Shown: positions 34,888-42,203 of the stretch, in pieces
How the letters are laid out: every line of letters starts with the position of its first letter
Numbering within the stretch: position 1 is the first letter of the stretch
NCBI RefSeq assembly: GCF_001499735.1
Contig: NZ_LN848257.1
Span: 3,372,556 to 3,417,386, forward strand
Direction of reading: 5' to 3'
From: Thiocapsa sp. KS1
GTDB taxonomy: Bacteria; Pseudomonadota; Gammaproteobacteria; Chromatiales; Chromatiaceae
Length of the DNA stretch: 44,831 bases
Notes under the pieces: generated by a model
The model's database searches: none
What the model was told of the DNA's origin: nothing
What the model saw: the letters and a program-made list of their open reading frames with translations, nothing else
Position numbers and translations under genes: made by a program

Positions 34888-35123
34888 TTGCGACTCTTGC
34901 GCGGCACGTCTGACGCAAAAATATCATTCAAGGATCCGTGCAATCTGCTCAAAACACTTGGTTTTACAGAAGGGGTACGACGAGATCATTTCATTTACAT
35001 GAAGCCGCAGATTGAAGACATCTTTAATATTCAGCCAATCGGCGCACCAGCGAAAGCTTACCAATCAAACAGGTACGCACTGTTATCCTCAAGTACAAAC
35101 TCGGTGACATACATGGCAGCTAA
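34888..35123 (+). pseudogene. hicA: HicA-type toxin, truncated and frameshifted
   Basis: RLLRGTSDAKISFKDPCNLL, GFTEGVRRDHFIYMKP (with the HicA active-site His) and FNIQPIGAPAKAYQ match HicA mRNA-interferase toxins. The first about ten residues are missing and no good start or ribosome-binding site remains (TTG 34888 at best). One base is missing after 35064. Restoring one A gives YQIKQVRTVILKYKLGDIHGS and a stop at 35121-35123, overlapping the hicB start by eleven bases as is usual. As given, the frame instead runs straight into hicB, creating a HicA-HicB fusion frame to 35325. Probably inactive. Confidence 0.78.
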
Positions 35124-35325
35124 ATACGAGATCATAATTTACTGGAGCAATGAGGATAACGCTTACCTCGCGGAAGTACCAGAACTGCCTGGTTGTATGG
35201 CTGATGGGGAAAGCTATCAAAAAGCCCTGCAAAACGCGGAGATAATAATTCAAGAATGGATTGACACTGCGCACGAGCTGGATCGCACTGCTCCTGAACC
35301 GCGCGGAAAACTAATGTACGCCTAA
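35113..35325 (+). CDS. hicB: HicB-type antitoxin
   Basis: 70 residues: MAAKYEIIIYWSNEDNAYLA, then EVPELPGCMADGESYQKALQ and a C-terminal helix, the partial RNase H-like fold of short HicB antitoxins. It should bind and block HicA. It looks intact although its toxin gene is broken. The stop TAA sits in GCCTAAC, which resembles the left box of an attC site, so the pair probably arrived as a gene cassette. Without an intact hicA start, its own promoter is uncertain. Confidence 0.85.
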   Translation: MAAKYEIIIYWSNEDNAYLAEVPELPGCMADGESYQKALQNAEIIIQEWIDTAHELDRTAPEPRGKLMYA

Positions 35326-35345
35326 CACGCACCTCGAGCCGACCC
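35320..35345 (+). repeat. Possible half attC site after hicB
   Basis: GCCTAAC (35320-35326) fits the attC left box RYYYAAC exactly and contains the hicB stop, as at the other two sites. A five-base spacer (ACGCA) and an L''-like CCTCGAG (35332-35338) follow. No complementary L' or GTTRRRY box is found in the next 200 bases. It appears to be a site whose right half was lost. Confidence 0.45.
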
Positions 35346-35522
35346 CATACTGCGCAAGTAGGATGCGAGATACAGAGAGCATGACCTGCGCTGCTTTGGG
35401 CCTCCTTGGTGGCGTACAATCTGGCCCGGCTGCTGATGGCTCAAGCTACCTTGGTGGCCGAGCAGGTGCCGCGCCAGCTCTTTGAGCGTCCGTAAAACCG
35501 GCCTTGGGAACATAAAGCCAAC

Positions 35523-36023
35523 ATGACTACTATCCGATCCAAGGTCGCCGTCTTGGGCGTCACCGCCCTGGCGTTGACGCTGCAGGGCTGTTTGTCGATT
35601 CCCGTCAATCTTCGGTCTGACCCAGCCGGTGCTACCGTGTTGGCAAATGGCCAGGTGATCGGGACCACGCCCATGCAGATCTACGCGGATCGCGTATTTC
35701 CGCACAAGCGCAAGGGTCTAGACTGGCATCGGGAAGGAACCCTTACGCTTGAGCGATCCGGGTGCACGCCCGAGACCATGGAGGTCGACAACGATCTGCT
35801 CAGTCGCAGCCTCACCGTGGATCTGGAGTGCCGCCCTGACGCGCCGATGGTGACCGCGTCCTCGGCGATGCCCGCACAGCCGGCCGCGGCAACGCGGGCT
35901 TCTCCGGGGGCAAGCAAAGCGACGGCCCAGCGTCTGGAGGAATTGGAGGGGTTGCGCAGACAGGGCTTAATCAGCGTTGAAGAATATCAGTCGATTCGCA
36001 AGCGGATTCTGGATCAGCTCTGA
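35523..36023 (+). CDS. Lipoprotein with PEGA-like domain and C-terminal SHOCT motif
   Basis: 166 residues. The lipoprotein signal has Cys at 23 (ALALTLQGC). A short beta-rich PEGA-like region (about 27-105; IPVNLRSDPAGATVLANGQ, IGTTPMQIYADRVFP) is followed by a low-complexity Ala/Pro linker and a SHOCT motif (about 134-166; QRLEELEGLRRQGLISVEEY). SHOCT motifs often mediate oligomerisation. The role is unknown; probably an outer-membrane lipoprotein. It returns to the GC-rich host composition and so lies outside the cassette island. Confidence 0.78.
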   Translation: MTTIRSKVAVLGVTALALTLQGCLSIPVNLRSDPAGATVLANGQVIGTTPMQIYADRVFPHKRKGLDWHREGTLTLERSGCTPETMEVDNDLLSRSLTVDLECRPDAPMVTASSAMPAQPAAATRASPGASKATAQRLEELEGLRRQGLISVEEYQSIRKRILDQL

Positions 36024-36029
36024 GTACTG

Positions 36030-36065
36030 AATAGCCAGGAACAGACCGCGTTTAATAGAAAGAAG
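36030..36065 (+). repeat. AATAGCCAGGAACAGACC repeat, copy 2
   Basis: This word followed by a TTTAATAGAAAG stretch matches the left part of the element at 34811-34843 (AATAACCAGGGACAGACC...TTTAAATAGTAAG). No inverted partner is seen here, so it may be a solo or decayed end of the same small repeat. Confidence 0.5.
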
Positions 36066-36386
36066 ATCCTGATTAGAGAAAGGTTCAGCCACGATCCAAC
36101 CGGGGCGTGTTTCCGGGACCGATGCTCGGCCAGGCGAAGATGCGACAAAAGTCGGCGTGCCTGGGGCCACTGAGGTCCGGGTATCGGCGTTCGGGTTCGG
36201 CGGTTTCAACCGGCCCCGGGGACAGGCGGATTTCAGTCCGCCGAAAGCAACGATCGGGGCTGCGTCATCGACCTCCGATGTTCGTCGTGGTCATGGCGTG
36301 ATTCCGATCTGTTCCACGCGACTCGTGTAATCGCGTTCAACCGATCGGCACGATCGGCATCGGTCGTGCCCCCGGTCATCGTGGCA

Positions 36387-36457
36387 CGTGGCGCGGAGCG
36401 CCAGGGCATGCGTGACACCGCGGAGCGGATGTCACGAGATCTTGAGGGTTTGGGTGA
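36387..36457. repeat. Twin-hairpin dispersed repeat, copy B (inverted)
   Basis: CGTGGCGCGGAGCGCCA ... CATGCGTGACACCGCGGAG ... TGTCACGAG is the reverse complement of copy A at 29407-29473 with a few substitutions. Both hairpins are preserved, and the TGTCACGAG/TTGAGGGTTT flank extends the match. The two copies lie about 7 kb apart in opposite orientation, on either side of the cassette island. Confidence 0.65.
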
Positions 36458-36594
36458 GCGTTCCAGCGAACGACGCCGACACGATCATGCGGCGCTTGCG
36501 GTCACGGCGGACTCGACTCGGTGTGGTTTAGGACGAGAGTCATTCGGTGATTTCTTGCCTAAGGCATCCCGACTGGGCTTGGGTGCAAGATCAC

Positions 36595-36614
36595 GGGGCG
36601 ACTGAAGTCGCCCC
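36595..36614. repeat. Palindrome GGGGCGACT/AGTCGCCCC
   Basis: Nine complementary bases per arm, separated by GA. The final turn must open to form a loop. It is placed 65 bases before the radical SAM gene and is of the common GGCGAC-type extragenic palindrome class. Confidence 0.6.
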
Positions 36615-36678
36615 TACCGCTCGGTCGATTCTTTCCCGGAAAGCAGGTTAACCTGTCCACTGTACCAGGAGCCCCTGC

Positions 36679-38220
36679 ATGCCGACCCCGATCGTCCTCG
36701 CCACCCTGAACGCTCGCTATGCGCATGCCTCGCTGGCGTTGCGCTATCTGCGGGCGAATCTGGGGCCGCTGCGCGAGGTCAGCATGCTGTGCGAATTCGT
36801 GCTCGGCGCTGCACCCGAAGAGGTCGTCGAGCAGCTGCTGGCCGAACGACCGCGCGTCGTGGGGTTGTCCGTCTACATCTGGAACGTCGCGCCCTTGACG
36901 CGTGTCGTCGCCTTGCTCAAGGAGACGGCGCCGGATGTGGTGGTCGTGCTCGGCGGTCCGGAGGTGAGTCACGAGGTGGAGTCCCAGCGGATCTGCGCGC
37001 TGGCGGACTATGTGGTGACGGGTTGGGGCGAGGTGACCTTCGCCCGGCTGGCGCGCGCGATCCTGGACGGACAGCGGCCCGAGATGAAGGTGCATGCAGG
37101 CGAGCAGCCGCCTCTGGACAGCATCCGCTTTCCCTACGACGAGTTCTCGGACTTGGATCTGCGACGGCGGAATCTGTATGTCGAGGCGTCGCGCGGCTGT
37201 CCGTTCAAGTGTGCATTCTGTCTGTCCGCGCTGGATCGGACCGCGTGGCCTTTTCCGCTCGAGCCGCTGATCGCGGAGCTGGAGCGGCTGTATGCGCGCG
37301 GTGCTCGCCGGTTCAAGTTCGTCGACCGGACCTTCAACCTCAAGATCGATCACGCCTCGGCGATCCTGGGGTTCTTTCTGGAACGCATCCGGGAGCGTCC
37401 GGGCGACCTGCCCTTTCTCCACTTCGAGCTGGTCCCGGATCATCTGCCGGAGCGGCTGAAGGGGATGCTCGCGGCATTTCCTGCGGGCACGCTGCAGCTG
37501 GAGATCGGCGTGCAGACCTTCAATCCCGAGGTGCAGGCGCTGATCTCGCGGCGTCAGGACGATCTGCAGGCCGAGGCCAATCTGCGCTGGCTGCATGCAC
37601 ACACGACGGCGCATCTGCACGCCGATCTGATCATCGGTCTGCCGGGCGAGGATCCCGCCTCGTTCGGGGCCGGCTTCGATCGGCTGATGGGGATAGGGCC
37701 GCACGAGATCCAGGTCGGGATTCTGAAACGGCTGCGCGGTGCGCCGGTTTGTCGGCACGCCGAGCGGTTCGGGTTGGTTTTCAGCCCGGATCCGCCCTAC
37801 AGCCTGCTTGCCAGCGACCGTATCGACCAGGCGACCATGCAGCGGCTGACGCGGTTCGCGCGCTATTGGGATCTGGTGGGCAACTCGGGGCGCTTCGGTC
37901 GCACCCTGCCGCTCCTGCTGGGCGATGCGCCCTTCGAACGCTTTCTCGCCTGGTCAGACTGGTTTTACGCGGACTCGGGCAGGACACACGGCATCCCGCT
38001 CGAACAACTTTACGAGGGCCTGCACGCCTGGCTGTCGCTGCAGGGGACGGCGGAGTCCGCCACCGAGTCATTGCGCAGCGACTATGCGGCCTGCGGTGCG
38101 CGTGGACGCCTGTCGTTCGACCCGACGCGGCGGATCCCGCCGCCGTCGCCGAAGACCGAGGGCACGCTGCCGACGCGCCAGGCGCGTCATCTCAAACCTC
38201 GGACGCGTTCCAGTTGTTGA
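36679..38220 (+). CDS. B12-binding radical SAM protein (DUF4080 type)
   Basis: 513 residues. The N-terminal cobalamin-binding-like domain (about 3-135; VVGLSVYIWNVAPLTRVV, VVVLGGPEVSHE, VVTGWGEVTFARL) precedes the radical SAM core. The [4Fe-4S] cysteines are C174, C178 and C181 (RGCPFKCAFC), followed by ARRFKFVDRTFNLK and LQLEIGVQTFNPEV. The C-terminal part (about 340-500) matches DUF4080. It should cleave SAM to a 5'-deoxyadenosyl radical; the substrate is unknown. The last about 29 bases overlap the end of the convergent hypothetical gene. GAGC before the ATG is a weak ribosome-binding site. Confidence 0.88.
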   Translation: MPTPIVLATLNARYAHASLALRYLRANLGPLREVSMLCEFVLGAAPEEVVEQLLAERPRVVGLSVYIWNVAPLTRVVALLKETAPDVVVVLGGPEVSHEVESQRICALADYVVTGWGEVTFARLARAILDGQRPEMKVHAGEQPPLDSIRFPYDEFSDLDLRRRNLYVEASRGCPFKCAFCLSALDRTAWPFPLEPLIAELERLYARGARRFKFVDRTFNLKIDHASAILGFFLERIRERPGDLPFLHFELVPDHLPERLKGMLAAFPAGTLQLEIGVQTFNPEVQALISRRQDDLQAEANLRWLHAHTTAHLHADLIIGLPGEDPASFGAGFDRLMGIGPHEIQVGILKRLRGAPVCRHAERFGLVFSPDPPYSLLASDRIDQATMQRLTRFARYWDLVGNSGRFGRTLPLLLGDAPFERFLAWSDWFYADSGRTHGIPLEQLYEGLHAWLSLQGTAESATESLRSDYAACGARGRLSFDPTRRIPPPSPKTEGTLPTRQARHLKPRTRSSC

Positions 38221-38569
38221 AGGCGAGGAGCCAGGAGGAGATGCCCGGATTAGCGGCGCCTTCGGCCTGCAATCCCTCGCCGATCTCGATCATCAGCTCC
38301 CGAAACGCGCGGACCTCGCGGCGCCAGACCGCCTCGGACATGCCGGGATTGTCGGCCATGGTCTCGGCCGCCAGCGAGCCGGCGCCGGCCCACCAGTCAT
38401 TGGCATCGAGACGGTGTCGCACGCGCTCGGGTGACTGCGCGAAGAGGGTGATCAGATCCGCAACCTCCGCGGCGCGCGGGTGCCCGATGCGGGCGAGCAG
38501 CTCGGCGAGGTGGCCGAGGGAGGACAGCCGTCGGGCATCGGATGCGGTCATGGTTGCGGGTGTTGCCAT
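38192..38569 (-). CDS. Conserved-looking hypothetical protein
   Basis: 125 residues from the ATG at 38569; the frame is open to 38629, but that extension is Ser/Thr-rich and reaches into a REP element. It is mostly alpha-helical, with LGHLAELLARIGHPRAAEVADL, DANDWWAGAGSLAAE and VRAFRELMIEIGEGLQAEGA. No domain that I recognise, no signal peptide. Codon composition matches the host and the amino-acid pattern is protein-like. The 3' end overlaps the radical SAM gene by 29 bases. Confidence 0.6.
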   Translation of the reverse strand: MATPATMTASDARRLSSLGHLAELLARIGHPRAAEVADLITLFAQSPERVRHRLDANDWWAGAGSLAAETMADNPGMSEAVWRREVRAFRELMIEIGEGLQAEGAANPGISSWLLAFNNWNASEV

Positions 38570-38606
38570 GGATGAGTCTGAAGAGCAAGCGTCGGTTGGC
38601 GCGTAG

Positions 38607-38675
38607 GTTGTGCTGACGTTGGGACGCACAACAGCCGACGGTGATTAGTTGTGCCTCGCTTCCGCTCGGCACAAC
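38607..38675. repeat. Pair of REP palindromes (GTTGTGC family)
   Basis: GTTGTGC (38607-38613)/GCACAAC (38626-38632) and GTTGTGCC (38648-38655)/GGCACAAC (38668-38675) are two units in tandem, bounded by GTAGG and CCTAC. The second ends exactly at the stop of the NahK-like gene. The same stem occurs at 23380-23409, and a half at about 31845. Confidence 0.7.
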
Positions 38676-39797
38676 CTACGGGGTCTGAAAACAGTGGCTA
38701 ACCATCGCTCGGATGTCTTCGGCCTTGCCTTCGATATCCCTGACCAATGCGAATTGGATCCCCGCTTTGCGGAGGTTCTCGCCCGGCTCCGCGACCTTGA
38801 AGTACCGGTCGCCTTCCAGATGGTCGGTCAGGAATCGCAAGCCGAGCTCGAAGGGCATGAGGCGGATCGCCTCGGGGATCAGGGCGATCTCCTCGGCGCT
38901 CAGCCAAGCGCGCGTCTGCTCGGCGTATGCACGGAGGATCGGCTCGGCGACGGCGAGATCGAACGCGACCGCTGTGCGGCCATCCGCGGATTCGCCGCTG
39001 CGATTGCAGCAGGAGCGCAGACAGTCGCCGATATCGTGCAGGATGAGGCCGGGCTGCAGGGTGTCGAGGTCGATCAGGGCGAGTGCACGCCCGCTGTCGC
39101 GGTCGAAGAGGATGTTGTCGAGCTTGGGGTCGCCGTGGATGACGCGCACGGGGATCTCGCCTCGGTCGCGCGCATCGGCCAGTCGCCTCGCGAGCGCTTG
39201 GCGGTCGAGCGCGAACCGGATGCCGGTCTCGATCTGCGGGTCGTTGCGGGCGCCTTCGAGCCGTGCAAGGACCGACAAAAAGCGGGCGAGATAGGCCGGC
39301 GTGTCGTGAAATCCGGGTAGGGTGACGCCCAGTACCTCGGCGGGCAGCGATTGCAGCAAGGTATGGAAGCGACCCAGGAGCCTGCCGACCTCGCGGGCCT
39401 GTTCCGGCTCCTCGATCCGGTGCAGGCTGACCGCATCCTCGATCAGCGTCATGAGACGCCAAACGCTGCCGTCCGGCGCGCGCAGACCCGCGTCGCCCGC
39501 GCGGGTCGCGATCAACGCCGGAACCCGGAATCCGAGATCGGGGTGCAGCCGTGCCGTTCGATCGAGCGCCTGGATGTTGGACATGATCCGCAACGGATCG
39601 GGAAAGACCGCGCCGTTGATGCGCTGGAGCACGTAACGCGTTCCGCCGGCCGCGACGCGAAAGGTATCGTTGATCAGCCCGCGCCCGTAAGGCTCGATCG
39701 CTACGACAGGCGAGGGGATCTCGAATGCCTCGGCGATGGTCGCGAGCGCTGCGAGCGTCGGTGCTTGCCGCGCCTCGGCGCGCGCTTCCCGACGCAT
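38676..39797 (-). CDS. NahK-like phosphotransferase (APH fold)
   Basis: 373 residues from ATG 39797, one base after the relA stop; a longer frame inside relA is not credible. Family features: IEPYGRGLINDTFRV and YVLQRINGAVFPDPLRIMSN, as in N-acetylhexosamine 1-kinases; the catalytic VIHGDPKLDNILFD (H221, D223, N228); and the metal-binding Asp of LIDLDT (243-245). It would phosphorylate a sugar or similar hydroxyl with ATP. Being translationally coupled to relA is unusual and may only reflect shared transcription. The substrate is not certain; other APH-fold kinases remain possible. Confidence 0.8.
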   Translation of the reverse strand: MRREARAEARQAPTLAALATIAEAFEIPSPVVAIEPYGRGLINDTFRVAAGGTRYVLQRINGAVFPDPLRIMSNIQALDRTARLHPDLGFRVPALIATRAGDAGLRAPDGSVWRLMTLIEDAVSLHRIEEPEQAREVGRLLGRFHTLLQSLPAEVLGVTLPGFHDTPAYLARFLSVLARLEGARNDPQIETGIRFALDRQALARRLADARDRGEIPVRVIHGDPKLDNILFDRDSGRALALIDLDTLQPGLILHDIGDCLRSCCNRSGESADGRTAVAFDLAVAEPILRAYAEQTRAWLSAEEIALIPEAIRLMPFELGLRFLTDHLEGDRYFKVAEPGENLRKAGIQFALVRDIEGKAEDIRAMVSHCFQTP

Positions 39798-39798
39798 C

Positions 39799-42012
39799 TC
39801 AGTAGGACCGCCGCACGTCCAGAACATCCGGTATCTGCTCCAGTTTTGCCAGGATCTTCGCCAGGTGCGCCATGTTCTTGACCTCCAGGGTGAAGCGCAT
39901 CGCCGCCGTATCCGTGGACCGCTCCGAATGGGTGTTGACGCCGAGCACGTCCACGTCGTCGTCGGAGAGAACGGAGGAGACATCCCGCAGCAGACCCTTG
40001 CGGTCCGCGGCGATCACCAGCACGTCCACCGAGTAGCCTGCATTGGCGGGTTGATCCGCCCAGCGCACGTTGATGAGGCGCTCTGCCTCGGTGGGCGGCA
40101 GGTTCTTGAGGTTGCTGCAATCCTTGCGATGGACGGTGACGCCGCGTCCGCGGGTGACGAACCCGACGATGGGATCGTCGGGCACCGGCTTGCAGCAGGG
40201 GGCGAGATGGGTCATGAGGTCGTCGACCCCTTCCACCACAACGTCCGTCGCGCCGACCGCGCGCGGCTTGTGCGGCTGGCGCGGCTTGGGCTCGATCTCC
40301 TTGAGCTCCTCGGTCTTGCGCTCCCCCACTTGACGCGCGACCTGCCCGACCGAGAGGTCGCCGCGCCCGATCGCGGCCAAGAGATCCTCGCCGCGCTTGA
40401 AGTTGAAGCGGGTCGCGAGCTCTTCGAGATTCGGCTTCTCCGCGATACCCAGTCGGCTCAGCTCGCGCTCCAGGGTGACGCGACCGCCTTGCAGATGCTG
40501 ATCGTGGTCCAGTTGCTTGAACCATTGGCGAACGCGGTTGCGGGCGCGCGCCGTGGTCAAATAGCCATGATGCGGGCTGAGCCAATCGCGGCTGGGGGAG
40601 GCGTTCTTCTGAGTCAGGATCTCGACGGTCTCGCCGCTGTGCAGCTCGTAGTTCAGCGGCACGATCCGCCCGTTGATGCGTGCGCCGCGGCAGCGATTGC
40701 CGACCTCCGAGTGGATGGCGTAGGCGAAGTCGAGTGCCGTGGACCCCTTGGGCAGCTCGATGACCTTGGATTGCGGGGTCAGCACATAGATGTGGATCGG
40801 CTCGAACTCGGCCTTGAAGCGTTCGAGGAAGCCGCCGGTCTCGTCGCCTTCGTTCTTGAGCTCAAGCCAGTTGCGCATCCAGATGACACGCCGTTGGAAC
40901 TCGGCGTCGTGGCCCTTGGCCTCCTTGTAGGCCCAATGGGCGGCGACACCGAACTCGGCATGCTGATGCATCTCGTGGGTGCGGATCTGCACCTCGAGCG
41001 GCTTGTCCTCCGGACCGACGACGGCCGTGTGGAGCGACCGATACATGTTGCCCTTGGGCGTGGCGATGTAGTCGTCGAACTCCTTGGGGATGTGCTTCCA
41101 GAGTCCGTGCACCAGTCCGAGCGCGGCGTAGCAGTCCGCGACCGTTCCGACCAGGATACGTACCGCACGCAGGTCGAAGATCTCGGCGATCTCGACCTCC
41201 TTGCGCTGCATCTTGCGCCAGATGCTGTAGATGTGTTTCGGGCGGCCGGTGATCTCCGCGTCGATGCCGGCCTCGGCGAACGTGTCGTGCAGGGTCTGGA
41301 TGACGGCGGCGATATAGTGCTCGCGCTCCTCGCGGCGCTCGGCCAAGAGCTTGGCGATGCGCTTGTACTCCTCGGGGTTGAGGTAGCGCAGGCTCAGGTC
41401 TTCGAGCTCCCACTTGACCTGCCAGATACCCAGCCGGTTGGCGAGCGGGGCATAGATACGCTGGGTGTCGCGTGCGATCTTGGCCCGGCGTTCCGGATCC
41501 AGGTTCTTGATGGCCCGCATCAGGTGCACGCGCTCGGCGAGCACGACCAGCACCACCCGAACGTCTTCGGCGATGCCGAGCAGCAGGCGGCGCAGATTCT
41601 CCTCGTGCTCGTCTTGGTCCTTCGCCGCGATGATGGCGTCCACGTTGGCGATCTGGCCGATACGGGCCAGGTCTCCGACCATGCGGGCAATCCCGGGACC
41701 GAATCGCTCTTCGAGCTGCGGCTCGGTCAGGTCGCTGTCGCTCAAGCAGCCGTTGAGCAGGGCCGCGATCAGGGTCTCGGCGTCCATCCGCAGACGCGCC
41801 AGGATGTCCGCGGTGGAGAGCACATGGCGGACATGGGTCTCGCCGGTCTCGATGCGCCGGTCGCCGCGACAACGCGTGAGCGCCGCACAGGCGCCGGCGA
41901 TCTGCTTGAGCTCCTCGACCGGGTAATGGCTCGCCAGCCCGTCGAGCCAGTGACGGATCGCGTCGTCGTCGCCGCAATGCGACTCGGGCAGGTTGTAGGT
42001 GGGTTTGACCAT
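39799..42012 (-). CDS. relA: (p)ppGpp synthetase RelA
   Basis: 737 residues from ATG 42012, close to the about 744 of E. coli RelA. The N-terminal HD domain is degenerate: the HDxxED hydrolase motif is replaced (LLNGCLSDSDL), so it should not hydrolyse ppGpp. The synthetase domain has RPKHIYSIWRKM, the RelA-type acidic motif EFDD (311-314; SpoT-type enzymes have RxKD) and LEVQIRTHEMHQHAEFGVAAH. TGS (about 405-465; PKGSTALDFAYAIHSEVGNR), helical/zinc-finger (APCCKPVPDD) and ACT domains follow. It is the ribosome-associated starvation sensor. The frame extends upstream to 42207 without family similarity. Confidence 0.95.
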   Translation of the reverse strand: MVKPTYNLPESHCGDDDAIRHWLDGLASHYPVEELKQIAGACAALTRCRGDRRIETGETHVRHVLSTADILARLRMDAETLIAALLNGCLSDSDLTEPQLEERFGPGIARMVGDLARIGQIANVDAIIAAKDQDEHEENLRRLLLGIAEDVRVVLVVLAERVHLMRAIKNLDPERRAKIARDTQRIYAPLANRLGIWQVKWELEDLSLRYLNPEEYKRIAKLLAERREEREHYIAAVIQTLHDTFAEAGIDAEITGRPKHIYSIWRKMQRKEVEIAEIFDLRAVRILVGTVADCYAALGLVHGLWKHIPKEFDDYIATPKGNMYRSLHTAVVGPEDKPLEVQIRTHEMHQHAEFGVAAHWAYKEAKGHDAEFQRRVIWMRNWLELKNEGDETGGFLERFKAEFEPIHIYVLTPQSKVIELPKGSTALDFAYAIHSEVGNRCRGARINGRIVPLNYELHSGETVEILTQKNASPSRDWLSPHHGYLTTARARNRVRQWFKQLDHDQHLQGGRVTLERELSRLGIAEKPNLEELATRFNFKRGEDLLAAIGRGDLSVGQVARQVGERKTEELKEIEPKPRQPHKPRAVGATDVVVEGVDDLMTHLAPCCKPVPDDPIVGFVTRGRGVTVHRKDCSNLKNLPPTEAERLINVRWADQPANAGYSVDVLVIAADRKGLLRDVSSVLSDDDVDVLGVNTHSERSTDTAAMRFTLEVKNMAHLAKILAKLEQIPDVLDVRRSY

Positions 42013-42162
42013 GGGGGTGAAGCGACTCTTGGTGGCGGCGGTCGGTCTGGATGTTTGACCGTGAAATCCCTGGATTTGAACCGTGCGGGGGCAGCGGCGC
42101 AACGAAAACGAAAGGATCAAACCGAGTGGTGAATCGAGGCACGGACGCGCCGAGGACTCGCC

Positions 42163-42195
42163 GAGCCCCGGCACGATCACTGCGCCTCGGGGCTC
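42163..42195 (-). terminator. Hairpin after the DUF1015 gene
   Basis: GAGCCCCG (42163-42170) and CGGGGCTC (42188-42195) form an eight-base GC-rich stem, nine bases beyond the DUF1015 stop on the minus strand. No T-run follows, so an intrinsic terminator is only possible, not shown. Confidence 0.35.
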
Positions 42196-42203
42196 CCGCG
42201 GAG

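Larger units (their letters stand above)
36066..36678. other. Repeat-rich intergenic region before the radical SAM gene
   Basis: Over 600 bases without a credible gene. It contains GGCGGA/TCCGCC around 36225-36243, the twin-hairpin repeat at 36387-36457 and GGGGCGACT/AGTCGCCCC at 36595-36614. Short open frames here lack ribosome-binding sites. It looks like a landing zone for extragenic palindromes. Confidence 0.5.

Noticed and set aside
39736-42132. Open frame of about 800 codons antisense to relA
   Set aside because: Shadow frame; the RelA domains on the minus strand are unambiguous.
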